A stretch of DNA of 64,000 nt from assembly GCA_029891345.1 (NCBI GenBank), contig CM056994.1, positions 226,354,991 through 226,418,990 on the forward strand. The letters are read 5' to 3'. The position numbers and the translations under genes are program-made. Each line of letters opens with the position of its first letter. Position 1 is the first letter of the stretch. Of the stretch, positions 25,421 through 36,009 are shown piece by piece. Below the pieces are notes generated by a model, which did not search any database, had not been told where the DNA came from, and worked only from the letters and a program-made list of their open reading frames with translations. Source of the stretch: Dryococelus australis. Taxonomy: Eukaryota > Arthropoda > Insecta > Phasmatodea > Phasmatidae.

Positions 25421-27299
25421 ATGGAGAATTTATTTTGTTTATGTTGATGTACGAAAACATTTGCTCTTCGTACGGAGGTGTATGAACATTTCTGATTCGG
25501 AAAACGTGCATTTATTTACATTTGTGTAATATATTACTTTGTTTCTTTTATAAGGAATGTTATTTATTTGTTGTATTTGATGAAATGGAATACAAAATAC
25601 AGCTGGACGCATACGTGTGTGTCAACATAATTGCTTATTGTACAGAAGTCGTGAAAGGAACAGGATGCATGAATATTTATGATCGTCACTGTATATACAT
25701 ATTAGGGCCTGTTCTATTTGAAAATGCTTTCCATGGTATTCTTCAAACACAAGAATGATTTAGTTACATTCGCAATTTGACCTTACTTTAATTCTCATGC
25801 AATCTGAACAACTTTTAAGCCAGTAGAAACTACTGACATCAGACTTAATAGACACAGATCTGCCTATCACTGACATCTAGAATGTTTTCAGTCTGAAAAC
25901 AAAAACAACTTAAACGTCGCGTATATGCGGTTACGGGCATAAGTATAAGGACAGTGGTAAATATCAATTAGTGACATTCGTAGATAAGCTTAGCCTAAAG
26001 GCAGAAAATAGGTAATCAGCCATGTTTAATGTTACTTAGTGAGATACAATATGACACGCAAAAACAAACAACATAAACTACGGGATCACTGCATAAGACA
26101 TCATCTGTCTCCAGTTCTTATAAACGTTGGACATACATCAGCAAAGTGTTGATCATTGTTCACTCCACAGTTATTTGTTAACTTCACTTTTTGCGAACAA
26201 CGTCTATCAGTCTATTTAGCTCAAAATTTACCAGTTGCACTTTTGCAAATAGACAGTTTAATATGCACATAGTTTAATATGTGCACCGGCTGAGGTACTG
26301 CTGTAATGCTAGCCACGACTCACGTAAATGGGTTCTTTGTTTCGCCATCGCATCATAATAGTAATGTTCCAAACCAATGGCCACTGAAAATCGATTCCTA
26401 TAATTTGTGCAGGCCTACCACTGAACAAGAAGTGGCAGCGTATAAACACGTTAATTTCACAAATAACTTAAGTGTTGCTTGATAAACATACTTACTCAAT
26501 ATGATGATAAACATATATATGTATACAAATCACTTGACCTATAGTAACACCAATGTTGCATGAGGCGAAAGAAACAAGAGTGGGAAGGGCTTTCAACATT
26601 GTACTACGTTAATCGTGGGCAGTGTATAAATGGCGATACTGTAGCTTCTAAAGAATAATTTCCCTGGACCGTAGTCGCAGCATTGTGTAAAGTTATTTGT
26701 CTCGAAAGTAAAAATACAAAACATCAAGGCAGTAGCCAACGAAATTCTCAATTTGTCACTACGTAGTGAATTCTATAAATTCTATGAAGATACGTTCAGT
26801 GACCACTACTTAAAACGGTATTTATTTCGTGATGTTAATATAGTTTTACAACTGATAATTTCATCACGTAAATAATAATAAAATTATAGTAAAGATTCAT
26901 AACTTCACTTAATGCGTTTAAAGCTTCGTAACGAAATTTCAAATTTTTTACAGTACCACTGTAATTATGTTCTAAACAGATAGGAGGACGTTGCCTTTAT
27001 TGTGGTTTTATGTGCTAAGTATGTTACACTGTTGCACCGGTTAAAAAGGTACAGTTTAGTTATTCGTGAAATCAACCCAATACATAAGTATTATAAGACT
27101 AAACCCAGTAAATCAATTCCATAAAGTAAGTAATATATTTTAAATTACTACTTAATAGTATTTTATTCTGATCAGTAATTTCTCTGTTGCATTAAAAGGT
27201 CGTTAATATTTATTAGCATCCAATATTAAAACAGGTCTTTAAATTAATATTGGAATACACAACCATATTCATACAATACTTTCCTGTGCAGTGTATTCG
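25421..27299. other. AT-rich spacer
   Basis: No gene recognised. The right TIR of the Tc1-type element should lie just after 25,420. Open frame 25,522-25,758 has no domain and AT-driven composition. Confidence 0.5.
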
Positions 27300-27740
27300 G
27301 TCCTACATATCATTCTAACTACTGTTTCTTAACATAAAATTCAAACTGCATTCCAACTACTCCTGTTCATGAAACATGTCCTCCCATAGTACATCATGTG
27401 TATATATTGTGGAGTCTATTGTGGAGTCATGTTGATTGTCTTCCATAATGCATTTAAGTTATGGCTACAAATATTCTATAATATTATTCAGATCTGGTGA
27501 CCAAGGAGGTCAATGCAAGCTTCTATGGAATACCATTTTCTATACCTGCGACTACATTACTCTAGCATACTATAACATTAAAGGGCTCTATGCTTTAATA
27601 CACCGCCGACCACTAAACTTGCAATACCATGAAGATCGTGAGGCATCACAATCGGATATATTGGACAAGAATAGCCATCATACACGGGTGACATGTTTAT
27701 ACTTGCAGCACGATACTACTTATGGATTGTAGAAAATCAG
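27300..27740 (-). mobile_element. Possible second Tc1-type remnant
   Basis: On the minus strand near 27,430-27,520 a short stretch resembles the end of a Tc1 DDE domain (a decayed SPDLN-IEYLW-like run followed by CIMEDNQ). The rest is too worn to place. It abuts the clearer transposase to the right and could be part of the same insertion history. Confidence 0.3.
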
Positions 27741-27764
27741 TACTTTGTGCCCCACTTCCCACCC

Positions 27765-28690
27765 CTCTCAAACAGAATTAACCGCTGCTACACCCACGTG
27801 GCTTCGATGTGTGCCCAAAGTTCATCCGACGTAGTGGCGGGAATCCCGTCACAACCCAGTCATTTTTTCATCGTGGACCACACGTTTTCGATTAACAAGA
27901 GATCCAGTGAACACGCAGGCCAAGAAAGCAGTGTTACATGTTGGTAATCCAGCAGCCGTAGGACGATGTGTGCCACATGAGATCACGCATTGTCCTATTC
28001 GTACATGTCCCTAAGTTGGCCCTGGGGTAAGGGGACGACAACAGGTTCCAATTCCTCCGCAATGTAATGGTTACTGGTCAGCGTACCAGCGATGTGAACT
28101 AGGCACGAGCGGGACTGGAATACAGTGTCATCCTATGTCATTATTCCAGGTGCCAAGTCGGTATGACTATGAATGATGTAGGACTCGATCAGGCGTGCAC
28201 CACGGTGCTACAAGAGCTTAATGCGACCATAGTCGTGCTACAGGTAGAAGTGGAACTCGTTGGCAAAGACTACGGCAAGTTATTCGTCAGTCCATGTCCG
28301 ACGTTTCACGCACCATTGCAGCCACAGATACCTAGGTATGTGAGAATTCAGTGACAGCTGCAGTAATGTGCGTCTCGACATGAGGCTTCGATGGTCTAGA
28401 CGACGAAAACTGTGCGTGAGAACATAGATTGATGTACCAAGCACCTGCCATCCCGAGCGAGAGTGCTTGATGTGACTGTATGGTCTGTAATGGTCATGCG
28501 TTCCAGATATCTGCCCTGGCGTTTGTTGGTGTGACGGGTCCGTTATGGTTTCCTGCACATCGCTCAGCCCGTTCCTCCACAATCACTGAGCTCATATCTG
28601 CTTCGCTGTAGTTACACCTCTTCCAACATGTTTGTGAGGTCGCCGTGTTCTCCGAACCTACATACTGATTCGTAAACAGCAGCGAAACAT
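27765..28690 (-). mobile_element. Tc1-type transposase remnant
   Basis: Minus-strand blocks in order: N-terminal helix region with QTPGQISG and a WCVKRRTWTDE motif (28,280-28,582), VFANEFHFYLQHDYGRIK-like first catalytic block, RGARLIESYI, LAPGIMT, then DNAWSHVAHIVLRLLDYQHV and IENVWSTMKK (27,860-27,990), and ATTSDELWAHIEATW at the end. These are the standard blocks of vertebrate/arthropod Tc1-like transposases. The first catalytic aspartate reads as asparagine, and stops and frame changes are frequent, so it is dead. The G+C is clearly higher than the flanks, as expected of a relatively late arrival. Confidence 0.85.
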
Positions 28691-28994
28691 ACAGCCACTA
28701 GTTGCTCTCCAACCTCCACTTGTATACCATGGTGCCACTCGGCGAACAACTAATTACGCCATTGTTCTGCCCTATGCTACACAGTCTCCCAATGTCGGAT
28801 CAATACGTTGCGTCCTTCATGATGAATTTCGAAAGGCCAGTGTACTAAGTGTTATATGTACTTACTGATTACCTTTGTAGTACTCCAATAAGTAGAATTA
28901 TTTGGGGAAGCCTGCACAAGTGGTAATGGGATCGGATCATCAGAGATGTTCATGCTCTGCCATTCTGGTCGCCTGGCTGCCATTTTAGATGTAG

Positions 28995-29045
28995 CTGACC
29001 TTGACCTTGACCATTAACCTTGACCAAGACCTTTGACCTCGACCC
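28995..29045. promoter_or_regulatory. Cluster of TGACC(T/A) half-sites
   Basis: Five copies of TGACC followed by T or A in about 45 bp (28,996; 29,002; 29,008; 29,021; 29,034), i.e. AGGTCA-type nuclear-receptor half-sites on the minus strand, three of them as immediate tandem repeats. They may equally be a simple hexamer repeat; no nearby host gene is known. Confidence 0.3.
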
Positions 29046-29281
29046 CAGTGAAAATTGACTTTGAAAACCCAGAAATTACAAAATATTTCAAAAACATCTA
29101 AAACAATATAAATCATTTTAAAAAATACAAAATTAATATAAAAAAATTGTAAAATATTACTTCTACCTTTATTTATTTAAAAATTATTAAAAACATTACT
29201 TCAAAACTATTAAAACACATTTCCGGAAGTCCACAAGCACCACACTTAGCAGACGACCGACCCCCTCCACCCCCACTCACC

Positions 29282-29463
29282 GTGCGATGTAGCGCAGTAG
29301 TAACTCACTGGACTCGCATTCGGGAGGACCCGGATTCCATTCCTGGTCCGGCCATCCTGATTTCGGTTTTCCATGGTTTACCGTAATTACTTCAGGCGAA
29401 TTCTGAGATCGTTCTGTAACAAAGGCCATGGCCGACTCCTTTCTCAATCCTTCCTGTGAAAAT
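29282..29463 (+). mobile_element. tRNA-derived SINE
   Basis: The head has tRNA-like promoter boxes (TAGCGCAGTAGTAACTCACT and GGATTCCATTCC) followed by CATTCGGGAGGAC and a body with CCGGCCATCCTGATTT and GGTTTTCCATGGTTT. The same body occurs inverted at 59,840-60,045. I recognise it as an abundant insect SINE, probably shared by several polyneopteran lineages, from memory. Its end is replaced abruptly at 29,464 by a Polinton ATPase piece. Confidence 0.65.
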
Positions 29464-29659
29464 AAACTTGTGGGCTATGACATCAAAATCATTTTGTAAC
29501 TGAATATATTTTGGTTGATTTAAACTTTTTGAACAAACATGCAATTTATTAAAAATTAGCCGTCCTGGCTTATAAATAAAATTAATCATCATGTTTGTCT
29601 TCCAGCAGTTTCTGGGCCCACAATTTAGCCTCTTATGTTATCAGGCAATAGTTCGCCAA
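29464..29659 (-). pseudogene. Stray Polinton packaging-ATPase fragment outside the left TIR
   Basis: About 195 bp that match 33,852-34,048 inside the Polinton, in inverted orientation, with only three differences seen. It covers the region around the nucleotide-binding loop and the following FNKLHVCSKSLNQPKYIQ stretch. It begins at the outer edge of the Polinton terminal repeat and ends at the SINE. It is a fossil fragment, not a gene. Confidence 0.85.
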
Positions 29660-29661
29660 TG

Positions 29662-30060
29662 AGGACAACCCATTTTTGGCCCAACTTTCATGTTTTTTAC
29701 CTCAGATATCAAGCTTTTCGCCCCGAATTTCAAGTTTTTTTCATAAATGTTTAAACTTTTTGCCCTCCAAAGTTTATGCTTTTTACCCACGGAATTTTAT
29801 GTTTTTTACTCCAAATTTAATGTTTTTACTTCTAATTTCACATTTAAATTTCCCCCCTCCCCCTCCACCGTCTCGACAAAAAAAATCCGGCACAAATCGA
29901 GCACACAAGATTTAGAACCAAAATCAAGCCAAGTTAAGCTAAAATCAATCAAATTTCTCGAATTTTAAGCAAATTTTCATGTTTTCTGGAAAATGCTGTT
30001 TTTCAAAGCAAGCATTCTAAATCAAGCAAATTTAAGCTAGAATCAAGTAAAATACGATAA
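29662..30060 (+). repeat. Polinton left terminal inverted repeat
   Basis: Composed of loose internal repeats of the type TT(C/T)A(A/T)GTTTTTT...CC followed by a CAAG/AATCAA-rich inner part. Pairs with 47,560-47,949 in reverse complement over its whole length. Confidence 0.9.
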
Positions 30061-30273
30061 AATAAAATGAAACATTAAAAAGATTCAAATTAATGGAAAT
30101 TTATATATATTTTTAAGAGAATTCTAAATCATGAACAGACTTTTCATTTTTCAGTTCTTTTAAGCCTCTATATGCTATAAAAATTTCCTTCTCATTTAGT
30201 TGTTTCAAAGAATTTTTACCTAATATTTTCATACAGAGCTCTGGTAATGAAATTTTAAACTTGTCATAGAGAA

Positions 30274-30276
<3 letters not shown>

Positions 30277-30340
<64 letters not shown>
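30277..30340. repeat. (TA)n microsatellite
   Basis: About 32 uninterrupted TA units inside the Polinton, between its left TIR and first ORF. Confidence 0.95.
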
Positions 30341-30344
<4 letters not shown>

Positions 30345-30589
30345 TTTAAACGAAAATTGAATTTATAAATTTCAAAATATGTGGTAGTAAACCATTAATT
30401 TTTTTCTGGATCTTGTAGTTTAGAAAATTCAAACGAATTGTTCAACTTCTTGAGGAGAGATTTACATTTTTTATTTTGTGTTATTTATAAAGAAACAAAT
30501 TATGGAAGAAAAAATGTTTTTCATTCTCTTAATAAACAAATTATCTTAATAAATAAAATTGCAACTATGCTCGAAATGTAAAATAATAT

Positions 30590-31045
30590 CATATCTAAGC
30601 AATGTAAAAAATGTGGCGAAGAATTAAATATTGAATGTTTTGCATCACATAAACACACAAAAGATAAGCATATTTACACTTGTAAAAAATGTTCTGATGA
30701 AAATGCCAAAAATCAATATGATTTAAATAAAGAGAAAGGGTTGCGAATGTGGGAAATATGTTTCTAAACTATATATCAAAAAGCATAAAAATAGTAAATC
30801 GCACAATAGCAAAGAAACTCGACATGATTATTCAACTAAGTCTCGTGTAGTATGTAATGAGAATAAATCTATCGATTCATTTTATCCTCATAAAGCAATT
30901 ACAGACAAACAAACAACAAAATGTAAAGAATGTTTTAATGAGAAAATATTATGTTAATGTGGAAAATATGTTTGTATTATATATTTCAAAAAGCATAAAT
31001 ACTATCACAGAAGAAATCAAATATTTTAAAAATTACTATCAATAA
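30590..31045 (+). pseudogene. Duplicated zinc-motif ORF of the Polinton
   Basis: Frames here contain CX2C pairs: KQCKKCGEELNIECFASHK and TCKKCSDENAKNQYDLNKE, then a CECGKYV.KLYIKKHK-like piece; a second set repeats the layout with KCKECFNEKI and CGKYVCIIYFKKHK. So there were two tandem zinc-ribbon units each ending in a GKYV....KKHK motif. Small zinc-ribbon proteins next to the polymerase gene are common in eukaryotic DNA viruses and Polintons; the function here is unknown. Broken more than once. Confidence 0.55.
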
Positions 31046-31145
31046 TGTAAGCACTTCATTCCAGTATTTTCATTATTTTTTACATTTCTTCATTTCTTTA
31101 TTTTTTTAAATGTTTATAAATTTTATTTGTTATAAATAAACAAAT

Positions 31146-31421
31146 ATGGCTGCGAATTATTCAGTAGTAGATCTGTGCGAAAGGAGAGTGACCAAGTTGA
31201 GAATTATAGCTATAGAATTAAACATAAGAAATTTATATAAATTACATAAATATGATCTTATTACAGCTATTATTACAAAAATTCGTCGAGCAGGAAAAAA
31301 TCTTAATGATTTAACAGTTGCTGAGTTAAGAAATAAAGCTAAAAGCTTTAACATAGCAAATATATCTAATTTAAGGAAAGCAGATTTAATTAGAACTATT
31401 ATTGATGATCAAAGAAAATGA
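31146..31421 (+). CDS. 91-aa SAP / Rho-N-like protein of the Polinton
   Basis: A still-open frame with two copies of a helix-extended-helix unit: residues about 15-45 (VTKLRIIAIELNIRNLYKLH...DLI) and about 55-88 (LTVAELRNKAKSFNIANI...DLIRTI). The pattern L-x3-LR-x-A-x4-I-x-N-x-x-x-L-x-K-x-DLI is that of SAP or Rho N-terminal domains, which bind DNA or RNA. It lies directly before the polymerase region and may once have been its N-terminal neighbour or part. No known activity can be assigned. The start is the first ATG, preceded by an A-rich context. Confidence 0.55.
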   Translation: MAANYSVVDLCERRVTKLRIIAIELNIRNLYKLHKYDLITAIITKIRRAGKNLNDLTVAELRNKAKSFNIANISNLRKADLIRTIIDDQRK

Positions 31422-31619
31422 AACTTTGCAAATTTTCCATTTTCTTATACCAGTATCAATGAATTATATAAAAAAGATAGAAAGAAATTGAAAAATGAAA
31501 ATTTTCATTTTCTAATTAGATATTTGTACAATCAAGAAATTAAACTAACAAAAATTTTCCCTTTTCAATTAAAGAAGAAAATAAAAGTTTAGGTCAAATT
31601 TTTCTTTCAAATGAAAAAT

Positions 31620-32720
31620 TGTTAATGAATGCGTAGAAAGAAGACAACCATTTGAAATTCGCGAAATTAGTCATAATTTCAATGAAGCTTTCAACATTTG
31701 GCAAACAAAATACGGTATTCGTATAAATAATTTAAAAGGAACTTCAATAGAAAAAATGAATGCTGCTCGAAATGCTGTTCACACAGCAATGAAAGCAGTA
31801 AGAAAATTAAATGGTTATAATCAAGGTGATCAAATGTGAATATATGCAAATAATCAGAATTTTCACCACATTATTTCGGCCGCAAGAAATAACAATTTAA
31901 ACACCAAAAATTTACTTAATCAAATTGAAAGAATAATTACATCGAATGAAAATGTACATATATATGAAACTTCTTTCGATATAGATGTTTACAGAGTACC
32001 CAGCGGTAATGGTGCAAGAGGCAAAAAAAATCGTTAGTTTAACTAAGGATATAAAGACAAAACAATGAATTAATAAAATTAACAATGATGATAATTTATG
32101 TGGACCTAGAGCTATAATTGCAGCTTTAACATACATAACTAACATCATTTTGGATAGAGAATTAACGAATAATGAGATTATTTATACTAGAAAAGGAAGA
32201 AAATTACAAGGACAAGTGGCTCGTGAACTTTGTGTAAGAATGGTTAAAAGTTGTGGAATTGACTTCAGTTTAGAAGATATTATGGATGCTGAAAATTTTC
32301 TGAATATCCAAATTAAAGTTGTTTCAGCTGCACATTTCAATCCAGTTATATATTCTGAAACTAGAAAATCAATAACTATTTATTTGTACTTACAGAACGA
32401 ACACTACAATGTCATTAATAGTATGAAAGCATTTTTAGGTAGTGTTTATTATTGTAAAAATTGTGACAAACTATACAATAATAAAGATCAACACAAGTTC
32501 AAGAAAAATAATAAAAATGTATGCATTTTATGTAAAAAAAAACCACAGCTCGAAAAAGTTTTGGATGCTGAAGATCGTGTTAGAATATATTGCCAAAAAT
32601 GTAACAGATATTGCCTTGGACAGGAATGTTTTGCTAATCACGATGATGTAAGGTAGTCTATAAGTGTAAAACTTGTAACAAAGTATCAGCTTTGGTATGT
32701 TCTCGTCGATTTTAATTTTA
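31620..32720 (+). pseudogene. Protein-primed DNA polymerase B, N-terminal region
   Basis: The longest open part (32,150-32,656) reads like the N-terminal region of Polinton polymerases: a YLYLQNEHYNVINSMKAFLG block followed by several zinc-ribbon pairs (YYCKNCDKLYNN, VCILCKKK, YCQKCNRYCLGQECFANH), and earlier pieces (31,850-32,140) have SFDIDVYRVPSGNGARGKK and CGPRAIIAALTY. In the family this enzyme replicates the element from a terminal protein. Only this N-terminal portion is recognisable in the window. Broken in several places. Confidence 0.75.
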
Positions 32721-33470
32721 CTTAACATATTGTTTGCATGCAGTCATCACTCCTACACAGTGAATGTACATTGTTTCAGAGGAAAATTGACATTCGAGGC
32801 AACAAACACTGCATATCCTCTTGATGGATGCAAAATGCTAACATAAGTAACAGATGGTGTCTCACGAATGGTTATTCAGAGACTTTGTGCTGCAATTCCT
32901 TTGTGATGGGTTTAGCGTATAATAAGGACTGTTAGGAGAGCCAATACAGTACATTTATTGTGAGTCAACATATAATGTCTATTATAACCAAGCATGTTTT
33001 CATTAGTGGTTCAAAACAGATAGACCTAAGTGTCATTAGGGAAACTGTGGTAAATCATGCCTTTTATGTTGCAAGAATAATTTGATAAAATCACTTCTGC
33101 AAAATTCACCAAAATTATTTGCAAAAAACAAATCAGCACTTTCAAGTATTACAACTAAACATGCATACAAACATGCGCATTTGATCCTGGCCCAAAAGCC
33201 ATGTCACATCATGAGGACAACAAACAAAAACCACTGGGCGTGGGGTGCTTCCACATCCGACACTATTGGGTCGAACCATTACTCCTTGGAAGGGGGGGGG
33301 GAGGGAGATGAATAGGGAGGTAGCCAACACTTTTACGACCATACACCTTCCTCACAAATATTTCATTCTTATCTGATTCCCATCTTCGAAAGCTCAAACA
33401 CTCCGAATTACCATAATATCAAACTTAGATCTAATAGATGTTCTGTTGTTCACACTGTCTGTTGTTGTTT
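32721..33470. other. Unexplained segment inside the Polinton
   Basis: The sequence between the polymerase piece and the next Polinton gene does not resemble any Polinton protein I know. It contains a G-rich tract (GGGGGGGGG near 33,292) and balanced G+C around 33,180-33,320. It may be part of another inserted element, but no ends or domains could be defined. Confidence 0.4.
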
Positions 33471-33479
33471 AAATGTGGT

Positions 33480-33770
33480 TTGTTGAAAATGGCTCAATGG
33501 AATTTATATCTTCTTTTAAAGATTCAACATCATATTGACCCCTAGGAATAGTGATAACTTCATTTTTATCAATGATGTCACTAATTGTTGTTATAGTGTT
33601 ATTGTCTATATTTGGTGTTAAAAATTTTGTGTGAAAACTAATCAATGCTATAGATTTATCTTTATGAAATATATCACAGTGAAGTTTCTTCTTTATTACA
33701 GAACTTTGTTTGTTAACTTAAATACTTTATTCTCCATTTATTTAAAAACTATTGCCATTAAATGAAAAAA
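33480..33770 (-). pseudogene. Polinton structural-type protein piece
   Basis: On the minus strand a stretch reads LISFHTKFLTPNIDNN and EVITIPRGQYDVESLK. The combination of a 'FxTxxxxPNIDxxN' segment and an 'ITIPxGxYxxxxL' segment is one I associate with the N-terminal part of an uncharacterised, probably virion-related, protein found in many Polintons. Its opposite orientation to the flanking ATPase is notable. Broken and partial. Confidence 0.4.
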
Positions 33771-33851
33771 GTAGCAGCCAAAGAAGCCTATGCTGTGCAA
33801 AGACAATTGGGGTGCCGGTGTTTTAATTTCCGAAGGGGATGCTACGAAAAA

Positions 33852-34480
33852 ATGGCGAACTATTGCCTGATAACATAAGAGGCTAAATTGTGGGCCCAGA
33901 AACTGCTAGAAGACAAACATGATGATTAATTTTATTTATAAGCCAGGACAGCTAAATTTTAATAAATTGCATGTTTGTTCAAAAAGTTTAAATCAACCAA
34001 AATATATTCAGTTACAAAATGATTTTGATGTCATAGCCCACAAGTTTAATGAAAAAAATGGCATATTTTTGTCATAATACTGAGGAAATGATCCCTTTAG
34101 ATCAATGTGAAAACGAACCTGTAATTATATTTCACTGTGTTATTCTAGATGATCATAATATAATTTGCGAGTACTTTACTAGAGGAAGACATAAAAACAT
34201 TGATGTATTTTATTTGGCACAGACATATTCGAGAGTGCCCAAACAATTTGTAAGAGACAATGCGAATTTTCTGTGTATATTTAGACAAGATGACACAAAT
34301 TTAAAACGCATATATAATGATTTTGTTGGTGGAGACACGTCTTATGAGAAATTTGAAGAGCTTTGTGCAAAATGTTGGAATGAAGATTATGGTTTTATCA
34401 CAATAGATTTGAGTAGAAAAATGGGCAGTGGAAAGCACAGAAATAAGCTTAAAGATTTTATTATATTTTTAACTTTGTGA
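33852..34480 (+). pseudogene. Polinton packaging ATPase (FtsK/HerA, A32-like)
   Basis: The first part has a Walker-A-type region followed by FNKLHVCSKSLNQPKYIQL; the open part 34,049-34,480 has the Walker B strand VIIFHCVILDDH (a hydrophobic run ending DD), YFTRGRHKNIDVFYLAQTYS, RDNANFLCIFRQDDTNL and the ending YGFITIDLSRK. This is the genome-packaging ATPase shared by Polintons and related double-jelly-roll viruses. The N-terminal 195 bp are also found, inverted, outside the left TIR. Broken, few interruptions. Confidence 0.85.
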
Positions 34481-34489
34481 ATATAAATG

Positions 34490-35795
34490 AAGACATATAT
34501 TTATTCCTGCTATCACAAATATAAATCCACAAAAGGGAATTGAATGGAATAAGGTTATCAACTTTTAAAATAAATATGGATATCTAGAGGATGATCCAAA
34601 TTCGCTTTAAAAAATTGACACTGAAAAGTTCGAAAGTTCTTTAAGAATATTTCAAGAATATAACAACATTTCTTCAATTGATGAAAAACTCGATAAAAAA
34701 AACCCTTAGTTTAATCAACAAGCCAAGATGTGGTGTAAAGGATGAAATATCCTTTAGTTATAAAGCATCCAACAAATGGAATAAAAGTATTTTAAAATGA
34801 AATTTTGCACTTGCAAATAATTCAATTACAAAGTTAGCAAAAGAGACTTTTACAATTAAGCAAATACATACAAATTTTAAATTTGTTTATGATAGAAATT
34901 CTCTGGATATACTTATTTCATATAAAGAAGGTCAACATAAATATCACAGATTGTCTGGGTTTGGTCAGGCTAAATAATTTCCATTTGGTAGTGCACTAGA
35001 ACATGCATTTTTTTTCTTCAAATCAGCAAAACAGTCTTGTTGAAATTCATATCAATAGACAGGAATATTGGTATAATGATGGACAAAATACTCCTGAAAT
35101 TAAAGTTAATTTTCTAGCAGTTTTGATCCATGAACTTGGCCATGGATTGGGTTTACAACATACAAGTTATAAATTGCAAGTCATGTATCCGATGCTTAAC
35201 AATGATTTGTTTGATTTGCAGCTAGATGACATCCAAAGCATTCAAAACTTTTATGGACCACCAGAATAAAATTAATTTAATGATGATGAACCAAGTGATT
35301 TATGTAAAAGGAAATACACAAAAAACATTTTTAATTATTGATGATAAATGGTATATTTTTTACAATAAAAAAGTTTGGACAAGCAATTTCAATAATTTTT
35401 TTATATACCAAAGACCTTTGGCCGAGTTAGTTTTGTTTATTGGCTGCAAAATTTATATGGCTGAGTATCGTGGTTATAATATTATTAGTGGTTATCCAAA
35501 AGGATTTTCTTTATTTGGATTAAGTGATGGTTATATAATAAATTCTGTTTTTATTTAATATTCAGGGAAAACTTTTATCTTCTACGAAAAGTTGTATTAT
35601 GGTGAAATAGACGAATGTTGTTTCCAAATAAAAGAGAATGGTGCAATTAATTATAAATCTCATCATTTACCAAATATGATAGCCGGCTTTTAGATATACA
35701 AATGGTTTACTGCATTTCTTTACCAAGGAAACTTTCATGGAATATAATGAATTTACAAAGAAATTGACTACAGTTGGCAAAGTGTGAATTTTATA
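34490..35795 (+). pseudogene. Matrix metalloproteinase carried by the Polinton
   Basis: The parts of a secreted matrixin appear in order. Propeptide remnant (34,550-34,735) with KYGYLEDD-like start, a helical region and the cysteine switch NKPRCGVKD (about 34,718-34,744). Catalytic domain (34,745-35,268) with the KWNKSIL and SYKEGQHK signatures, the zinc site HELGHGLGLQHT (about 35,129-35,164), a methionine turn (VMYPML) and the FYGPPE hinge. Hemopexin-like blades (35,290-35,790) with repeated GKTFIFYE- and KWYIFYNKK-type strands. In animals such enzymes cut extracellular matrix; some baculoviruses carry one. Lying between the packaging ATPase and BRO genes, without introns, it looks like captured cargo. 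Broken, a handful of interruptions. Confidence 0.85.
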
Positions 35796-36009
35796 ACGAA
35801 ATTATAAATAAAATGAAAGATATCATTAATGACTAAGAAAATTTAAACCAATAATTATCAAGAATTTCTATATCAATTTCTTACTCTCTTATTAAAAAAG
35901 AATACTAGAAGGGAAAAAAAAACAAATTTACTACTCGGCAATTTCACTTGCACATTATTTCGCATATAAAAATGGAGTCATTCTAAACATAAAAAACAAC
36001 AAGTTTACT

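Noticed and set aside
29282-29360. A tRNA gene
   Set aside because: tRNA-like boxes are followed by a SINE body that recurs inverted at 59,840-60,045.
33082-33342. Overlapping frames of 77 and 66 codons
   Set aside because: They overlap on opposite strands around a poly-G tract and have no motif.
35003-35558. A host matrix metalloproteinase gene
   Set aside because: It is intron-free, lies inside the Polinton TIRs between packaging ATPase and BRO genes, and is decayed like them, so it was treated as element cargo.
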